Shown here: piece by piece, positions 25,546 through 34,926 of the stretch
Layout: the number at the start of each line of letters is the position of its first letter
Position numbering within the stretch: position 1 is the first letter of the stretch
Source of the DNA: Neobacillus sp. Marseille-Q6967
GTDB taxonomy: Bacteria; Bacillota; Bacilli; Bacillales; Cytobacillaceae
Reading direction: 5' to 3'
Assembly: GCF_946151075.1 (NCBI RefSeq)
Contig: NZ_CAMGZB010000001.1
Span: 1,154,001-1,218,000 of the forward strand
DNA: 64,000 nt
Position numbers and translations under genes: made by a program
Notes under the pieces: model-generated
Told to the model about the DNA's origin: nothing
What the model saw: the letters and a program-made list of their open reading frames with translations, nothing else
Database searches by the model: none

Positions 25546-26382
25546 CTAGCATTCTTCACAGTACTCAGTTACTGTTTTACGAACTCCGCGGTAGGCACCA
25601 TGCCAAGTTGGCCCGACAAATTCATTGAGCGGGAAGCCCTGGCTGATGGCCGCTGAAGTAAAGTCTTTCGCCACTTCCACTGCTTCATAAACAGAATTCC
25701 CTTTTGCAATTTCGGCTGTGATGGCAGAGGAATAAGTACAGCCTGCACCATGAGTGTAGGTGGTTTCGATTTTTTCTGATTCATAAACGGTAAAGTCTTT
25801 TCCATCGTAGAGAAGGTCAATGGATTTTTCCTCGGTTATCAATTTGCTGCCGCCTTTAATGACAACGTATTTTGCACCTAAATCATGAATTTTGACAGCC
25901 GCTGTCTTCATGTCTTCCAACGTCTTAACAGGACCTGTCTGCGCCAGTTGTCCAGCTTCAAATAGGTTAGGTGTAACCACTAAAGCACGAGGTAATAGCA
26001 ATTCACGCATGGCATCGGCTGTTTCCGGATTTAATACCTCGTCTTCCCCTTTACACACCATAACAGGGTCAATGACCACTTTTTCCAGCTTGTTTTCGTC
26101 GATTGTTTTGGCGACTAACTCAATCATTTCTACTGTAGCCAGCATCCCGGTTTTCATCGCATCGATACCTACAGATAAAATCGTATCAATTTGCGGGCTT
26201 ACTGTATCTACGCTGATAGGGAATACACGGTGATGCCAGTCTTTTGGATCCATTGTTACGATGGTCGTAAGAGCCGTCATTCCATAAACCCCAAGCTCTT
26301 GGAATGTTTTTAAGTCGGCTTGAATTCCCGCTCCGCCGCTAGTATCCGATCCTGCAATGGTCATAACTTTTTTAATCGTCAT
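25546..26382 (-). CDS. pdxK: Pyridoxine/hydroxymethylpyrimidine kinase (ThiD-family PdxK)
   Basis: Phosphorylates pyridoxine, pyridoxal and possibly HMP at the expense of ATP, in the cytoplasm. The 278-aa ribokinase-fold protein begins MTIKKVMTIAGSDTSGGAGIQAD and has the catalytic region THGAGCTYSSAI, where Cys replaces the Asp of classical ThiD, as in the PdxK-type members of Bacillus. AAAGGAGG precedes the ATG. The gene stands alone, with a terminator and a divergent fdhD promoter region. Confidence 0.88.
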   Translation of the reverse strand: MTIKKVMTIAGSDTSGGAGIQADLKTFQELGVYGMTALTTIVTMDPKDWHHRVFPISVDTVSPQIDTILSVGIDAMKTGMLATVEMIELVAKTIDENKLEKVVIDPVMVCKGEDEVLNPETADAMRELLLPRALVVTPNLFEAGQLAQTGPVKTLEDMKTAAVKIHDLGAKYVVIKGGSKLITEEKSIDLLYDGKDFTVYESEKIETTYTHGAGCTYSSAITAEIAKGNSVYEAVEVAKDFTSAAISQGFPLNEFVGPTWHGAYRGVRKTVTEYCEEC

Positions 26383-26528
26383 TATGTAATCCTCCTTTAA
26401 AAAACTTAAGTGCTAACACCATTCTTAGTATAAATCAATCAAAGAATTATAGCAGTTATTTCAATTTTCCATCCTATTTTGACAGAAGAATGACAATTTA
26501 CGTTTATAACATCTATTCCATCCAAATT

Positions 26529-26571
26529 TGTGATAAATGACACTTCTGAAAAACCTTTCAAATCGTACGAT
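26529..26571 (+). promoter_or_regulatory. Fnr/Crp-type class II promoter of fdhD and formate dehydrogenase genes
   Basis: TGTGA-N6-ACACT (26529-26544) is followed by TACGAT (26566-26571), with the palindrome centre 34.5 bp from the last -10 base. This is the same geometry as at nosC. The rest of the 337-nt gap to pdxK shows no gene. Confidence 0.6.
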
Positions 26572-26719
26572 AGGTCTAAAGATACAGTAATTTGGAATCG
26601 CTTACAATTGAGGTGGCTAAATCCTTTTTTAAATGTGACAAATATCGCTGAGATTGGCAGGCATTGTTATTACAATGAGTACACCAAGATTGTACATAAT
26701 CCTGAAAGGAGGAACAACA

Positions 26720-27481
26720 ATGAACCGGAAAGGATGCCCTGATGAATACCCCATAACATTAGTATTAAATGGTTTTGAAATTGCTGTATTTCAATTAACA
26801 AAACATGATTTAGAAGATTGGGCATATGGTTATTTGTTTTCTGAAGGTTTTATTCAGGAGGCCGGTGACGTTGATGAGATCGTCATTAATGAAGACATGG
26901 GAAACATCAATGTTGTGCTTGGGAATGGCTTTAATGAAGAAGAACTGTTTACGAAAAAGAAGCACTATACAGCAGGATGCGGTCGCGGTGTTACGTTTTT
27001 CTCGATAACCGATGTAAAGAATTTTGAAAAAATTTACTCCGGTCAAAGCCATAAATTGAGTTATTTATTAAAAAAGAGAAGTGAATTTGCGCAAAATTCA
27101 CCGTTTTATCTTGAAACAGGCGGCATGCACGGCGCTTGTATCATCGATGAAACGGGAATGGTTACGGTACGGGAAGATATCGGGAGGCATAATGCCGTGG
27201 ATAAGATCATTGGCCATGCATTACGAAAGGGTTTGCAGCCTGAACGGTTAGTTTTGTTAACAACCGGAAGGGTTTCATATGAAATGCTCTCCAAAGCAGC
27301 GAAGTTTGGTTTCCCAGTTATAGGTTCACACACTGCGGCAACAAAGCAGGCCATTCAACTGGCAAAATACTTAAACATTGAAGTTGTCGGCTATTTACGA
27401 GGAAAAATGGCTGCCCTTTATACCTCAAACGGCCGCGTAGAAAACGACTTAAAGGAAGAGCCTGCAGTAATCATGCATTGA
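26720..27481 (+). CDS. fdhD: Formate dehydrogenase accessory sulfurtransferase FdhD
   Basis: Transfers sulfur to the bis-MGD cofactor so that formate dehydrogenase becomes active. The 253-aa product starts at ATG 26720 with AAAGGAGG 8 nt upstream. Family features are YPITLVLNGFE, LFSEGFI, TAGCGRGVTFF with the conserved Cys, GGMHGACII and EDIGRHNAVDKIIG. It is the first gene of the formate dehydrogenase region, transcribed toward fdnG. Confidence 0.95.
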   Translation: MNRKGCPDEYPITLVLNGFEIAVFQLTKHDLEDWAYGYLFSEGFIQEAGDVDEIVINEDMGNINVVLGNGFNEEELFTKKKHYTAGCGRGVTFFSITDVKNFEKIYSGQSHKLSYLLKKRSEFAQNSPFYLETGGMHGACIIDETGMVTVREDIGRHNAVDKIIGHALRKGLQPERLVLLTTGRVSYEMLSKAAKFGFPVIGSHTAATKQAIQLAKYLNIEVVGYLRGKMAALYTSNGRVENDLKEEPAVIMH

Positions 27482-27524
27482 AAGGGGGAGACCATAAGCA
27501 AAACTTAAATTAGAGGAGAATGTG

Positions 27525-27557
27525 TTGAAGCTAGAGGAAGCTCGGGGGGGGGCCTAA
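27525..27557 (+). CDS. Possible 10-residue leader peptide with a G9 tract
   Basis: GAGGAGA is followed 5 nt later by TTG and nine further codons (KLEEARGGA) ending in TAA. A run of nine G covers codons 7-10. It may be a leader affecting fdnG or simply chance; no function is claimed. Confidence 0.2.
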   Translation: MKLEEARGGA

Positions 27558-27621
27558 TCCTCGCAAAAGCTGCAGCACATGTCTGGGATGTTCTATTCAA
27601 TTCTGGGAAGGAGTAAGAAAA

Positions 27622-30594
27622 ATGGTCGAAATCAACTTAAACCGCCGGCAATTTTTAAAGTTGTCAGGTGCCACTGCGGCAACCTTGGCTGTTGTTGAAT
27701 TAGGCTTTAATGAGAAAAAGGCCTATGCCAGCACGAAAGAATTTAAAATTTCCAAATCCACTGTTACACCAACCATTTGCTGCTATTGCGGTGTTGGCTG
27801 TGGGATTTTAGTTCATACCAAGGATAACACTGTGGTTTATACGGAAGGGGATCCGGATAACCCAATTAATGAAGGGAAGCTATGCAGTAAAGGTACAACA
27901 TTAAGACAATTGTATACTTCAGAAAAACGCTTAACGAAACCGCTTTACCGGGCACCGGGAAGCAGTAAATGGGAAGAAAAAGATTGGGAATGGATGTATG
28001 ACACGATTGCTAAGCGAGTAAAAGAAACTCGTGATAAAACGTTTGTTGCGACAGAAAATGGTATGACCGTAAATAAGACCGAGGCAATCGCAAGCCTTGG
28101 GGGAGCTGCGCTTGATAATGAAGAGTGCTACTTGCTCGCAAAAATGATGAGAGGGCTTGGTGTCACTTATATAGAGCACCAGGCACGAATATGACATAGT
28201 TCTACGGTTGCCGGTCTGGCACCTTCATTAGGTCGTGGAGCAATGACTAACCATTGGAATGATCTGCAGCATACTGATTGTGCATTAATCATTGGGGCAA
28301 ATCCTGCTGAAAATCATCCGATTAGTTTTAGATGGCTGACTAAGGCGAAGTTAAGAGGCGGGAAAATTGTAAGCGTTGACCCTCGTTTTACTAGAACTTC
28401 TTCCCAGGCAGATGTGTATGCACCACTTCGGTCTGGCACGGATATAGCGTTTATCGGCGGGATGATTCATTATGCGCTTGAGAAAGACTTAATCCACAAA
28501 GAGTATGTTGCTAAATATACAAATGCAAGCTTTATTTTAAAAGACAGCTATGATTTTAAAGATGGATTATTCACAGGATATGATGAAGCAAAACGTTCGT
28601 ACGACAAAACGAAATGGGTATGGAAAACAAATGAAGACGGGACACCTGTAAAAGATGAAACATTACAGCATCCACGTTCAGTATTTCAAATTATGAAAAA
28701 GCATTACTCTCGTTATGATGTTGATTCTGTTACCGCTGTAACTGGAACAACAAAAGAAGATTACTTAAAGGTATGTGACACATTCTGTGCAACCGGTCAG
28801 GCGGGCAAAGCGGGTACGATTATGTATGCAATGGGAACAACACAGCATACTGTTGGAACACAAAATGTTCGTTCCTATGCAATTCTGCAGCTTCTTTTAG
28901 GTAACATTGGTTTACCAGGCGGTGGAATCAATGCTATGCGCGGTGAATCGAATGTTCAAGGGTCAACTGACTTTGCCCTATTATTTAGTGACCTTCCAGG
29001 TTATATCGGCATTCCAAAAGCGATTCCCGAACATGCAACCCTAAAAGGCTATACCGAAAAAGAAACACCGAAGTCAGGTTATTGGAGCAACAAGCCGAAA
29101 TTCCTTGTTAGTCTATTAAAAGCTTGGTATGGGCCAAATGCAACAAAAGAAAATGAATTTGGATATCAATTATTACCAAAGGGAAATAAAAATTACTCCC
29201 ATATCAACTTATTTAATGCCATGTATAAAAATGAAATCAAAGGTGCTTTCTTATTTGGACAAAACCCAGTAATTGGCGGACCAAATGCTGGAAAAGAAAA
29301 AGAAGCACTCGCTAATTTAGATTGGATGGTAGCGGTGGACCTTTGGGAAACAGAAACCTCTTCCTTCTGGCAAAAAGAAGCGGGTAATGACCCAGCAAAA
29401 GTAAATACAGAAGTGTTTCTTTTACCGGCATCTGCTTCCTTTGAAAAAGAAGGCAGTATTACAAATAGCTCACGCTGGATGCAATACCGATGGAAGGCAA
29501 TTGATTCCAGGGGGGAGGCAAAAGCTGACCTAGAAATCATCCATAGGCTCGCTGGAAAAATCAAAGATCTTTATAAAAATGAGAGCACGCCTGCTGCGAA
29601 GCAAATTAATGCGCTTTACTGGAATTATGGTAATGGAGATCATCCGGATATCGATCTTATTTGTAAGGAAATCAACGGCTATGACTACACAACAGGAAAA
29701 CAAGTAATTGGCTTTGGTGCACTTAAGGATGACGGCACAACATGCAGCGGCAACTGGATTTATTCGGGTTTCTATCCTGAAGAAGGAAAAAACAGGTCGA
29801 AATCCCGTGATAATCAAAATAAAGATGGCGGAACTAATTATCTAAACTGGTCTTATGCATGGCCAGCGAACCGCCGGATCCTATACAACCGTGCTTCCGC
29901 AGACCCAAGCGGTAAGCCGTGGACGAAAGAAAGGGCAGTTATTTGGTGGGACGGTGTTCAAAGTAAATGGGTTGGAAATGATATTCCAGACTTTGTTCCG
30001 ATCAAGTCTCCAACAGAAGCAGGAGGTACCAATCCGTTCATCATGAACAAGGATGGTTTAAGCTTGCTGTTTGCACCTACATTGAACGACGGACCGTTCC
30101 CAGAACATTACGAACCGTTTGAAAGCCCTGTACCAAATACCTTTTCAAGCCAAGAAATGAACCCAACAGCAGTGGTTATTGAAGGGGAATTTAATAAAAA
30201 GGGTGATAAAAAGGACTTCCCGATTGTGGCAACAACTTACCGTGTAAGTGAGCATTGGCAGTCAGGTTCAATGACTCGAAACCAAGAATGGTTATCTGAA
30301 CTTGTGCCTCATATGTATGTGGAAATAAGTGAAGAATTGGCAAAAGAAAAAGGAATAGCAAATAAAGACAAGATTATTGTCAGCTCAGCCCGTGGTGAAA
30401 TCAAAGCTTATGCAATGGTGACAAAGCGCTTTAAACCGTATACGATTGGCGGCAAAAAGGTTCATCATATCGGGATGCCATGGCACTTTGGATATAAAGG
30501 ATTTGTAACAGGGGATACCGCAAATCGTCTGACACTTATATCGGGGACGCAAATACCACAATTCCAGAGTATAAAGCATTCCTTTGCAATGTAA
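27622..30594 (+). CDS. fdnG: Formate dehydrogenase-N alpha subunit, selenoprotein (UGA = Sec191)
   Basis: Catalytic Mo/W-bis-MGD subunit oxidising formate to CO2. One frame of 990 residues is interrupted only by TGA at 28192-28194, flanked by QARI and HSSTVAGL as in E. coli FdnG, and followed by a SECIS hairpin, so it is read as selenocysteine. The N-terminus has a Tat signal (NRRQFLKLSG); C53-x2-C56-x3-C60-x27-C88 binds a [4Fe-4S] cluster; GRGAMTNHWND and GESNVQGSTDFA are typical of the family. GGAAGGAG lies upstream. The enzyme is probably exported with FdnH and held by FdnI. The Sec machinery must be encoded elsewhere. Confidence 0.95.
28192..28223 (+). promoter_or_regulatory. UGA codon with bacterial SECIS element
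   Basis: Eleven bases after the UGA, GGT-T-GCC and GGC-ACC form a stem with a bulged U and a GGTCT loop (28206-28223). The bulged U, the GGUCU loop and the 11-base spacing are the SelB-binding features of E. coli fdhF/fdnG SECIS. Confidence 0.92.
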
Positions 30595-30607
30595 GGAGGG
30601 CTGACTA

Positions 30608-31438
30608 ATGGTTACTGAGTACGTTAAATATGTCGATGTGACGAAATGTGATGGATGCCGTGCCTGTATGGTTGCTTGTAAAAACTGGAATGACCTTCCT
30701 CCAGAGCCGCAAGATTTCCTTGGAAGTGCTCAATCACATCCAAAAACATCTGCTGATACATGGAACGTTCTGCAATATATCGAGCATGAAAATTCAAAAG
30801 GAGGGCTCGACTACCTTTTCCGTCACTCTGCCTGCTTCCATTGTACGGATGCAGCCTGTGAAAAGGTATGTCCAGAAAACGCAATCAGCTACACTGATTT
30901 TGATTCTGTAGTCATCGACCAGGAAAAATGTGTCGGATGTGGCTACTGCGTAAATAACTGTCCATTTGAGGTTATTTCTCTTAAGGAATATGTTGATAAA
31001 AATGGTAAGGAATATAGAAAGGCTCATAAGTGTACGATGTGTACCGACCGTCTTGAAGAAGGATTACAGCCTGCCTGTGTAACCACTTGCCATACCGGAG
31101 CAATGGAATTTGGAGACAAAGCAGCGATGATTAAAAAGGCAGAGCAGCGTGTCAACGAAATCAAAGACCGTTATCCAAACGCAATGGTTTATAATCCGCA
31201 GGGGGTTGGCGGAACACATACAGTATATGTGTTGGCAGAAAAGCCATCTGTTTACGGCCTGCCTGAAAACCCTAAAGTGCCGACATCAGCAGTCGTGTGG
31301 AAGGACTACGCGCAGCCGATTGGCAAGATGATGATTGGGGCAACGACTATGGCTGTAGTAGGAGCATTTATTACCAACAAGATCTTCAGTAAAAAGGCCA
31401 ATGGTCAGGAAGAAGATGGAGGTGGCAGCCATGAGTAA
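30608..31438 (+). CDS. fdnH: Formate dehydrogenase iron-sulfur (beta) subunit
   Basis: Electron-transfer subunit carrying four [4Fe-4S] clusters between the Mo site and the cytochrome b subunit. The 276-aa protein has four Cys groups: CDGCRACMVACKNW, CFHCTDAACEKVCP, CVGCGYCVNNCPF and CTMCTDRLEEGLQPACVTTC. A hydrophobic segment near the C-terminus (IGKMMIGATTMAVVGAFI) anchors it. AAGGAGGG precedes the start, 13 nt after fdnG. Confidence 0.95.
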   Translation: MVTEYVKYVDVTKCDGCRACMVACKNWNDLPPEPQDFLGSAQSHPKTSADTWNVLQYIEHENSKGGLDYLFRHSACFHCTDAACEKVCPENAISYTDFDSVVIDQEKCVGCGYCVNNCPFEVISLKEYVDKNGKEYRKAHKCTMCTDRLEEGLQPACVTTCHTGAMEFGDKAAMIKKAEQRVNEIKDRYPNAMVYNPQGVGGTHTVYVLAEKPSVYGLPENPKVPTSAVVWKDYAQPIGKMMIGATTMAVVGAFITNKIFSKKANGQEEDGGGSHE

Positions 31439-32159
31439 GCAGCAAAAATCCGCGGTGAAGGTAAGACGGTTCTCTAAGGGATTTGTCTGGGCACATGCCG
31501 TTAACGGCATCTCATTCCTGGCCCTTTATCTCACTGCTCTGCCAATGTATACAGAGTTTTTTGACTGGCTGTATCCAGTTTACGGCGGGCCAGCAGGGGC
31601 ACGTCTGCTCCATAGAATATTTGCCGTTACATTCATCCTGCCGACTTTTATATGGATGATTTTTGACCTCAAAGGTTTCAAACTATGGATAAAAGAACTT
31701 GTAACTTGGGAAAAACGTGACCTAGAGTTTTTTACCGAATTTGTGAAGGACTTATTTGGCTTAAGATTTAAGCATATAAGACAATCCTTCTTTAACGCTG
31801 GTGAGAAGATAAACTCTATTCTTCAGATTTTTTGTGCAATCCTTATTATTGGTTCAGGTTTCCCTATGTGGTTCCCAGAATTTTTCCCAAGAGCAGTAGT
31901 TCAATGGGGATACTTCTTCCATAACGTCGGCTTTGGTCTTGCGATAGCGGTTGTGGTCGGACACGTGTATCTCAGTGTGATCCATAAAAACTCTAGATCA
32001 GGATTTACCGGGGTCATAACAGGAGAGGTTCCAGCATGGTGGGCGAAAGAACACTATGCAGACTGGTATGACGAAGAAGTAAAAAAGGGTAACTTCCCTA
32101 AACTCGACGATCCTCATAAACCTGGCGGTCCGAATAAGAAGAAGAAAAAAGGTGCTTAG
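31431..32159 (+). CDS. fdnI: Formate dehydrogenase cytochrome b556 (gamma) subunit
   Basis: Dihaem membrane subunit that passes electrons to menaquinone. The 242-aa product has four hydrophobic helices with candidate haem-ligand His in VWAHAVNGISF, LLHRIFAV, YFFHNVGFG and VVGHVYLS. The start is ATG 31431, preceded by GGAGGTGG and overlapping the fdnH stop; a longer in-frame start at 31401 has no ribosome site. A terminator follows. Confidence 0.92.
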   Translation: MSKQQKSAVKVRRFSKGFVWAHAVNGISFLALYLTALPMYTEFFDWLYPVYGGPAGARLLHRIFAVTFILPTFIWMIFDLKGFKLWIKELVTWEKRDLEFFTEFVKDLFGLRFKHIRQSFFNAGEKINSILQIFCAILIIGSGFPMWFPEFFPRAVVQWGYFFHNVGFGLAIAVVVGHVYLSVIHKNSRSGFTGVITGEVPAWWAKEHYADWYDEEVKKGNFPKLDDPHKPGGPNKKKKKGA

Positions 32160-32177
32160 CCATAAGTAGAACCTAAG

Positions 32178-32210
32178 ATGGCTGTCTGTAACAGGACAGC
32201 CATTGCTTTT
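32178..32210 (+). terminator. Terminator after fdnI
   Basis: ATGGCTGTCT/GGACAGCCAT stem (one G-T pair) followed by TGCTTTT. The imperfect U-run may allow readthrough into fdhE. Confidence 0.7.
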
Positions 32211-32234
32211 AAAAAAGAATAATAGAGGTGCACT

Positions 32235-33047
32235 ATGATGAAAAAGTCCGTTGTTTCAAAGGAATACCAAACCCTGCAAAAGGGGATATTAGCGCTTCAG
32301 GAAAACTGGAAAAAAAGCATCAATCCCGAGACCATCACTCCGAACCTTGATCAGGCAGCAATGAAAGCAGGGGTGCCTGCCGCTGCGTTAACGTCCATTC
32401 GTTTTGATATTTTACTATTTCAACAGTGGATAGAGGAATTAATAGGTTTATTAGGACAACATAACCCCGAATTAGAGGATAAATTGGCGGGTGTGTCGAA
32501 TTTAGTCAATGAAGAAACAGCGATCCGCTGGATTGATGAATCCTTTTCATTCAATCAATTGTATTTTATCGGTTTTGCGGAAGAACATGGATTGGAAGAA
32601 TGGATTCCACAATTCCTCGCAGAAAATGCACTCCGTCCATACTTACAGTTAACGGCCGAAAAAATCCAAGAAGAAATCCAATATGCCCATCCCGGATCCG
32701 GCTGCCCTGTGTGCGGGGAACCAGCACGGCTAGCAGTCCTTGAGGATAAAGGAAAAAAAGTAATGCAATGTCCACGCTGCCATGCCCATTGGCATGCAAA
32801 ACGCATCGAATGTACTCATTGCGGTAATGATGACCATAAAACCATCCAGTTTATAACCGTTGAAGGCGACGCTGCCTCCAGTATCCAAGTTTGCGAACAA
32901 TGTAAGGGCTATATAAAAGTAATTGATACGAGACAATACTTAGCAAAACCTACAGCTGCCATGCTTGATTTAAACACCATTCATCTTGACTTTATCGCAC
33001 AGGAAAATGGTTATCAGGCTTGGGGAGAAAAACTACTAACCAATTAA
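32235..33047 (+). CDS. fdhE: Formate dehydrogenase accessory protein FdhE
   Basis: Cytoplasmic rubredoxin-like protein that assists assembly of the exported formate dehydrogenase. The 270-aa protein is helical for 150 residues, then has paired CxxC motifs: CPVCGEPA, CPRCHAHW, CTHCGNDD and CEQCKGY. It is 16 nt upstream of mobA and starts a run of molybdenum-cofactor genes. Confidence 0.9.
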   Translation: MMKKSVVSKEYQTLQKGILALQENWKKSINPETITPNLDQAAMKAGVPAAALTSIRFDILLFQQWIEELIGLLGQHNPELEDKLAGVSNLVNEETAIRWIDESFSFNQLYFIGFAEEHGLEEWIPQFLAENALRPYLQLTAEKIQEEIQYAHPGSGCPVCGEPARLAVLEDKGKKVMQCPRCHAHWHAKRIECTHCGNDDHKTIQFITVEGDAASSIQVCEQCKGYIKVIDTRQYLAKPTAAMLDLNTIHLDFIAQENGYQAWGEKLLTN

Positions 33048-33062
33048 GAAGGTGCTTTTTTC

Positions 33063-33674
33063 ATGAAAGCTGCGGCTATTATTTTATCAGGCGGAAAGTC
33101 CAGCAGAATGGGGACCAATAAGGCCTTATTAAAAATAAACGAGAAAACCAATATTGAGAGTATTGCAGACAACTTAAAACTATATTTCGATGACATTATT
33201 CTTGTTACCAACCAAATGGACCTCTACCGTTTTCTAGGGGTAAAGATGACGTCAGACCAGTATCCCGGCATGGGCCCGCTCGCCGGAATTCATGCTGGAT
33301 TGAGTGTCTCGGATTATGATATCAATCTCATTGTTGCCTGTGATATGCCGTTTGTTTCTGGTGAACTTGCTTTAACCCTTATAAACAATAGCAGCCATCA
33401 TGATGCTGTCGTACCTGTAATCAACGGAAAACAGCAGCCGTTATTTTCAGTTTTTAAAAAGGAAACGGCCAAAAAAATCGAACAATCCATTGAAAACGGA
33501 CGACTAAGTATGAAACACCTGCTTGATGAACTAAACGTCCTCTATGTAACGGAAAATGAGCTGCAGGCTTACAGTTCGGACGACCTTGAGCGCGTCTTTT
33601 TCAATATGAATCATCCGCATGAGTATGAAGAGGCGAAACAGTGGGCCGAAGCAAATCAGCAGGAGAGGATGTAA
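33063..33674 (+). CDS. mobA: Molybdenum cofactor guanylyltransferase MobA
   Basis: Adds GMP to molybdopterin to make the MGD form used by formate dehydrogenase. The 203-aa protein has the nucleotidyl-transferase motif LSGGKSSRMGTNKALL, SDQYPGMGPLAGIHAGL and ACDMPFVS. AAGGTG lies upstream, 16 nt after fdhE; moeA starts 6 nt after its stop. Confidence 0.94.
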   Translation: MKAAAIILSGGKSSRMGTNKALLKINEKTNIESIADNLKLYFDDIILVTNQMDLYRFLGVKMTSDQYPGMGPLAGIHAGLSVSDYDINLIVACDMPFVSGELALTLINNSSHHDAVVPVINGKQQPLFSVFKKETAKKIEQSIENGRLSMKHLLDELNVLYVTENELQAYSSDDLERVFFNMNHPHEYEEAKQWAEANQQERM

Positions 33675-33680
33675 CCGATC

Positions 33681-34913
33681 ATGCAATTTTTTAAAGTAAA
33701 GACAGTGGAAGAAACATTTACCCTAATCGATGATAAAATTACAAGAATACAAGATACAGAAGAACGCCCGCTTGAAGAAGCACTCCATTATATTTTAGCG
33801 GTGCCTGTCACCGCCAAGGAAAATGTACCGGGTTTTGACCGCTCTACTGTGGATGGTTACGCGGTAAAGGCGAAGGATACGTATGGTTCCTCTGAATCGA
33901 TGCCGGGCTTTTTAACGGTAGCCGGCGAGGTGAGAATGGGGGAAGCGGCCGATATTTCGGTTAACAGCGGTGAAGCTGTCTATGTTCCGACGGGTGGGAT
34001 GATTCCCCCTGGAAGTGACAGTGTTATTATGATTGAACATTGTGAAGACCTTGATGGTCTCTTAAATACGTATAAACAAGTAGCACCGGGCGAAAATATC
34101 ATTCGTGCCGGCGAGGACATCAGAGAAGGGGAAAGGGTTCTTTCGGAAGGAACCGTGCTTCGCCCGCAGGAATTAGGCGCTCTTGCCTCTTTGGGGATTA
34201 CGCATGTGACGGTTTATCGCAAACTAAGGGTTGGCTATTTATCGTCCGGAGATGAAATTGTTCCCTATCAAACCCAAACTCTTTTAACGGGGCAAATCAG
34301 GGATATTAATCATCTTACAATCTTAGGTTTAGCCAAAGAGTGGGATATTGACGTGGTTTACGGCGGGATCGTAAAAGATGATTATCAGGAATTTCAGTCA
34401 AAGGCGAAGGAATTATATGACCAGGTTGACTGCTTGATCCTATCTGGCGGCAGTTCAGTTGGGGCGAAGGACTATACAACCGAAGTGATTCAATCGTTAG
34501 GCTCACCAGGTGTATTCGTTCATGGAATCAGCATTAAGCCGGGGAAACCAACTATCCTGGCGCTGGCCGAGGGGAAACCGGTCATTGGACTGCCAGGGCA
34601 TCCTGCCTCTGCCATGATTATTTTTAAACTATTTGGTGAAAAGATTCTAAGAAAGCTTAAAGGCGAAGAAATTGAAAAAAGACCTGATCGGATTTTTGCA
34701 AGAATCACAAAAAATATCGCTTCGGCACCAGGACGCTCCGATTATATCCGCGTCCGCTTAGTTGAAAAAGAAGGCGAATGGTGGGCAGAACCGATTATCG
34801 GGAAATCCGGGTTAATTACAACATTGGTTAAGAGCGACGGAATTGTTGAAATTATTTCAGAAAAAGAGGGTATTTCACAGGGTGAATCTGTACCTGTGAT
34901 TGCAACACGATGA
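33681..34913 (+). CDS. moeA: Molybdopterin molybdenumtransferase MoeA
   Basis: Inserts molybdenum into adenylylated molybdopterin. The 410-aa length is standard. Motifs include FDRSTVDGYAVKAKD, VPTGGMIPPGSDSVIMIEH, SGDEIV, SGGSSVGAKDYT and GLPGHPASAMI. AGGAGAGG of the mobA end serves as ribosome site. It is followed by a second, fused MoeA homologue. Confidence 0.95.
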   Translation: MQFFKVKTVEETFTLIDDKITRIQDTEERPLEEALHYILAVPVTAKENVPGFDRSTVDGYAVKAKDTYGSSESMPGFLTVAGEVRMGEAADISVNSGEAVYVPTGGMIPPGSDSVIMIEHCEDLDGLLNTYKQVAPGENIIRAGEDIREGERVLSEGTVLRPQELGALASLGITHVTVYRKLRVGYLSSGDEIVPYQTQTLLTGQIRDINHLTILGLAKEWDIDVVYGGIVKDDYQEFQSKAKELYDQVDCLILSGGSSVGAKDYTTEVIQSLGSPGVFVHGISIKPGKPTILALAEGKPVIGLPGHPASAMIIFKLFGEKILRKLKGEEIEKRPDRIFARITKNIASAPGRSDYIRVRLVEKEGEWWAEPIIGKSGLITTLVKSDGIVEIISEKEGISQGESVPVIATR

Positions 34914-34926
34914 GGGGGTATGAGGA

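Noticed and set aside
27481..27621. A tRNA-Sec (selC) or other RNA gene in the fdhD-fdnG gap
   Set aside because: No cloverleaf arms could be paired; the region only has a G-run and short purine blocks.
27622..30594. Formate dehydrogenase alpha gene split by a stop codon, as if a pseudogene or two genes
   Set aside because: The stop is UGA at the exact selenocysteine position and a SECIS hairpin follows at the correct distance; the frame is otherwise intact.
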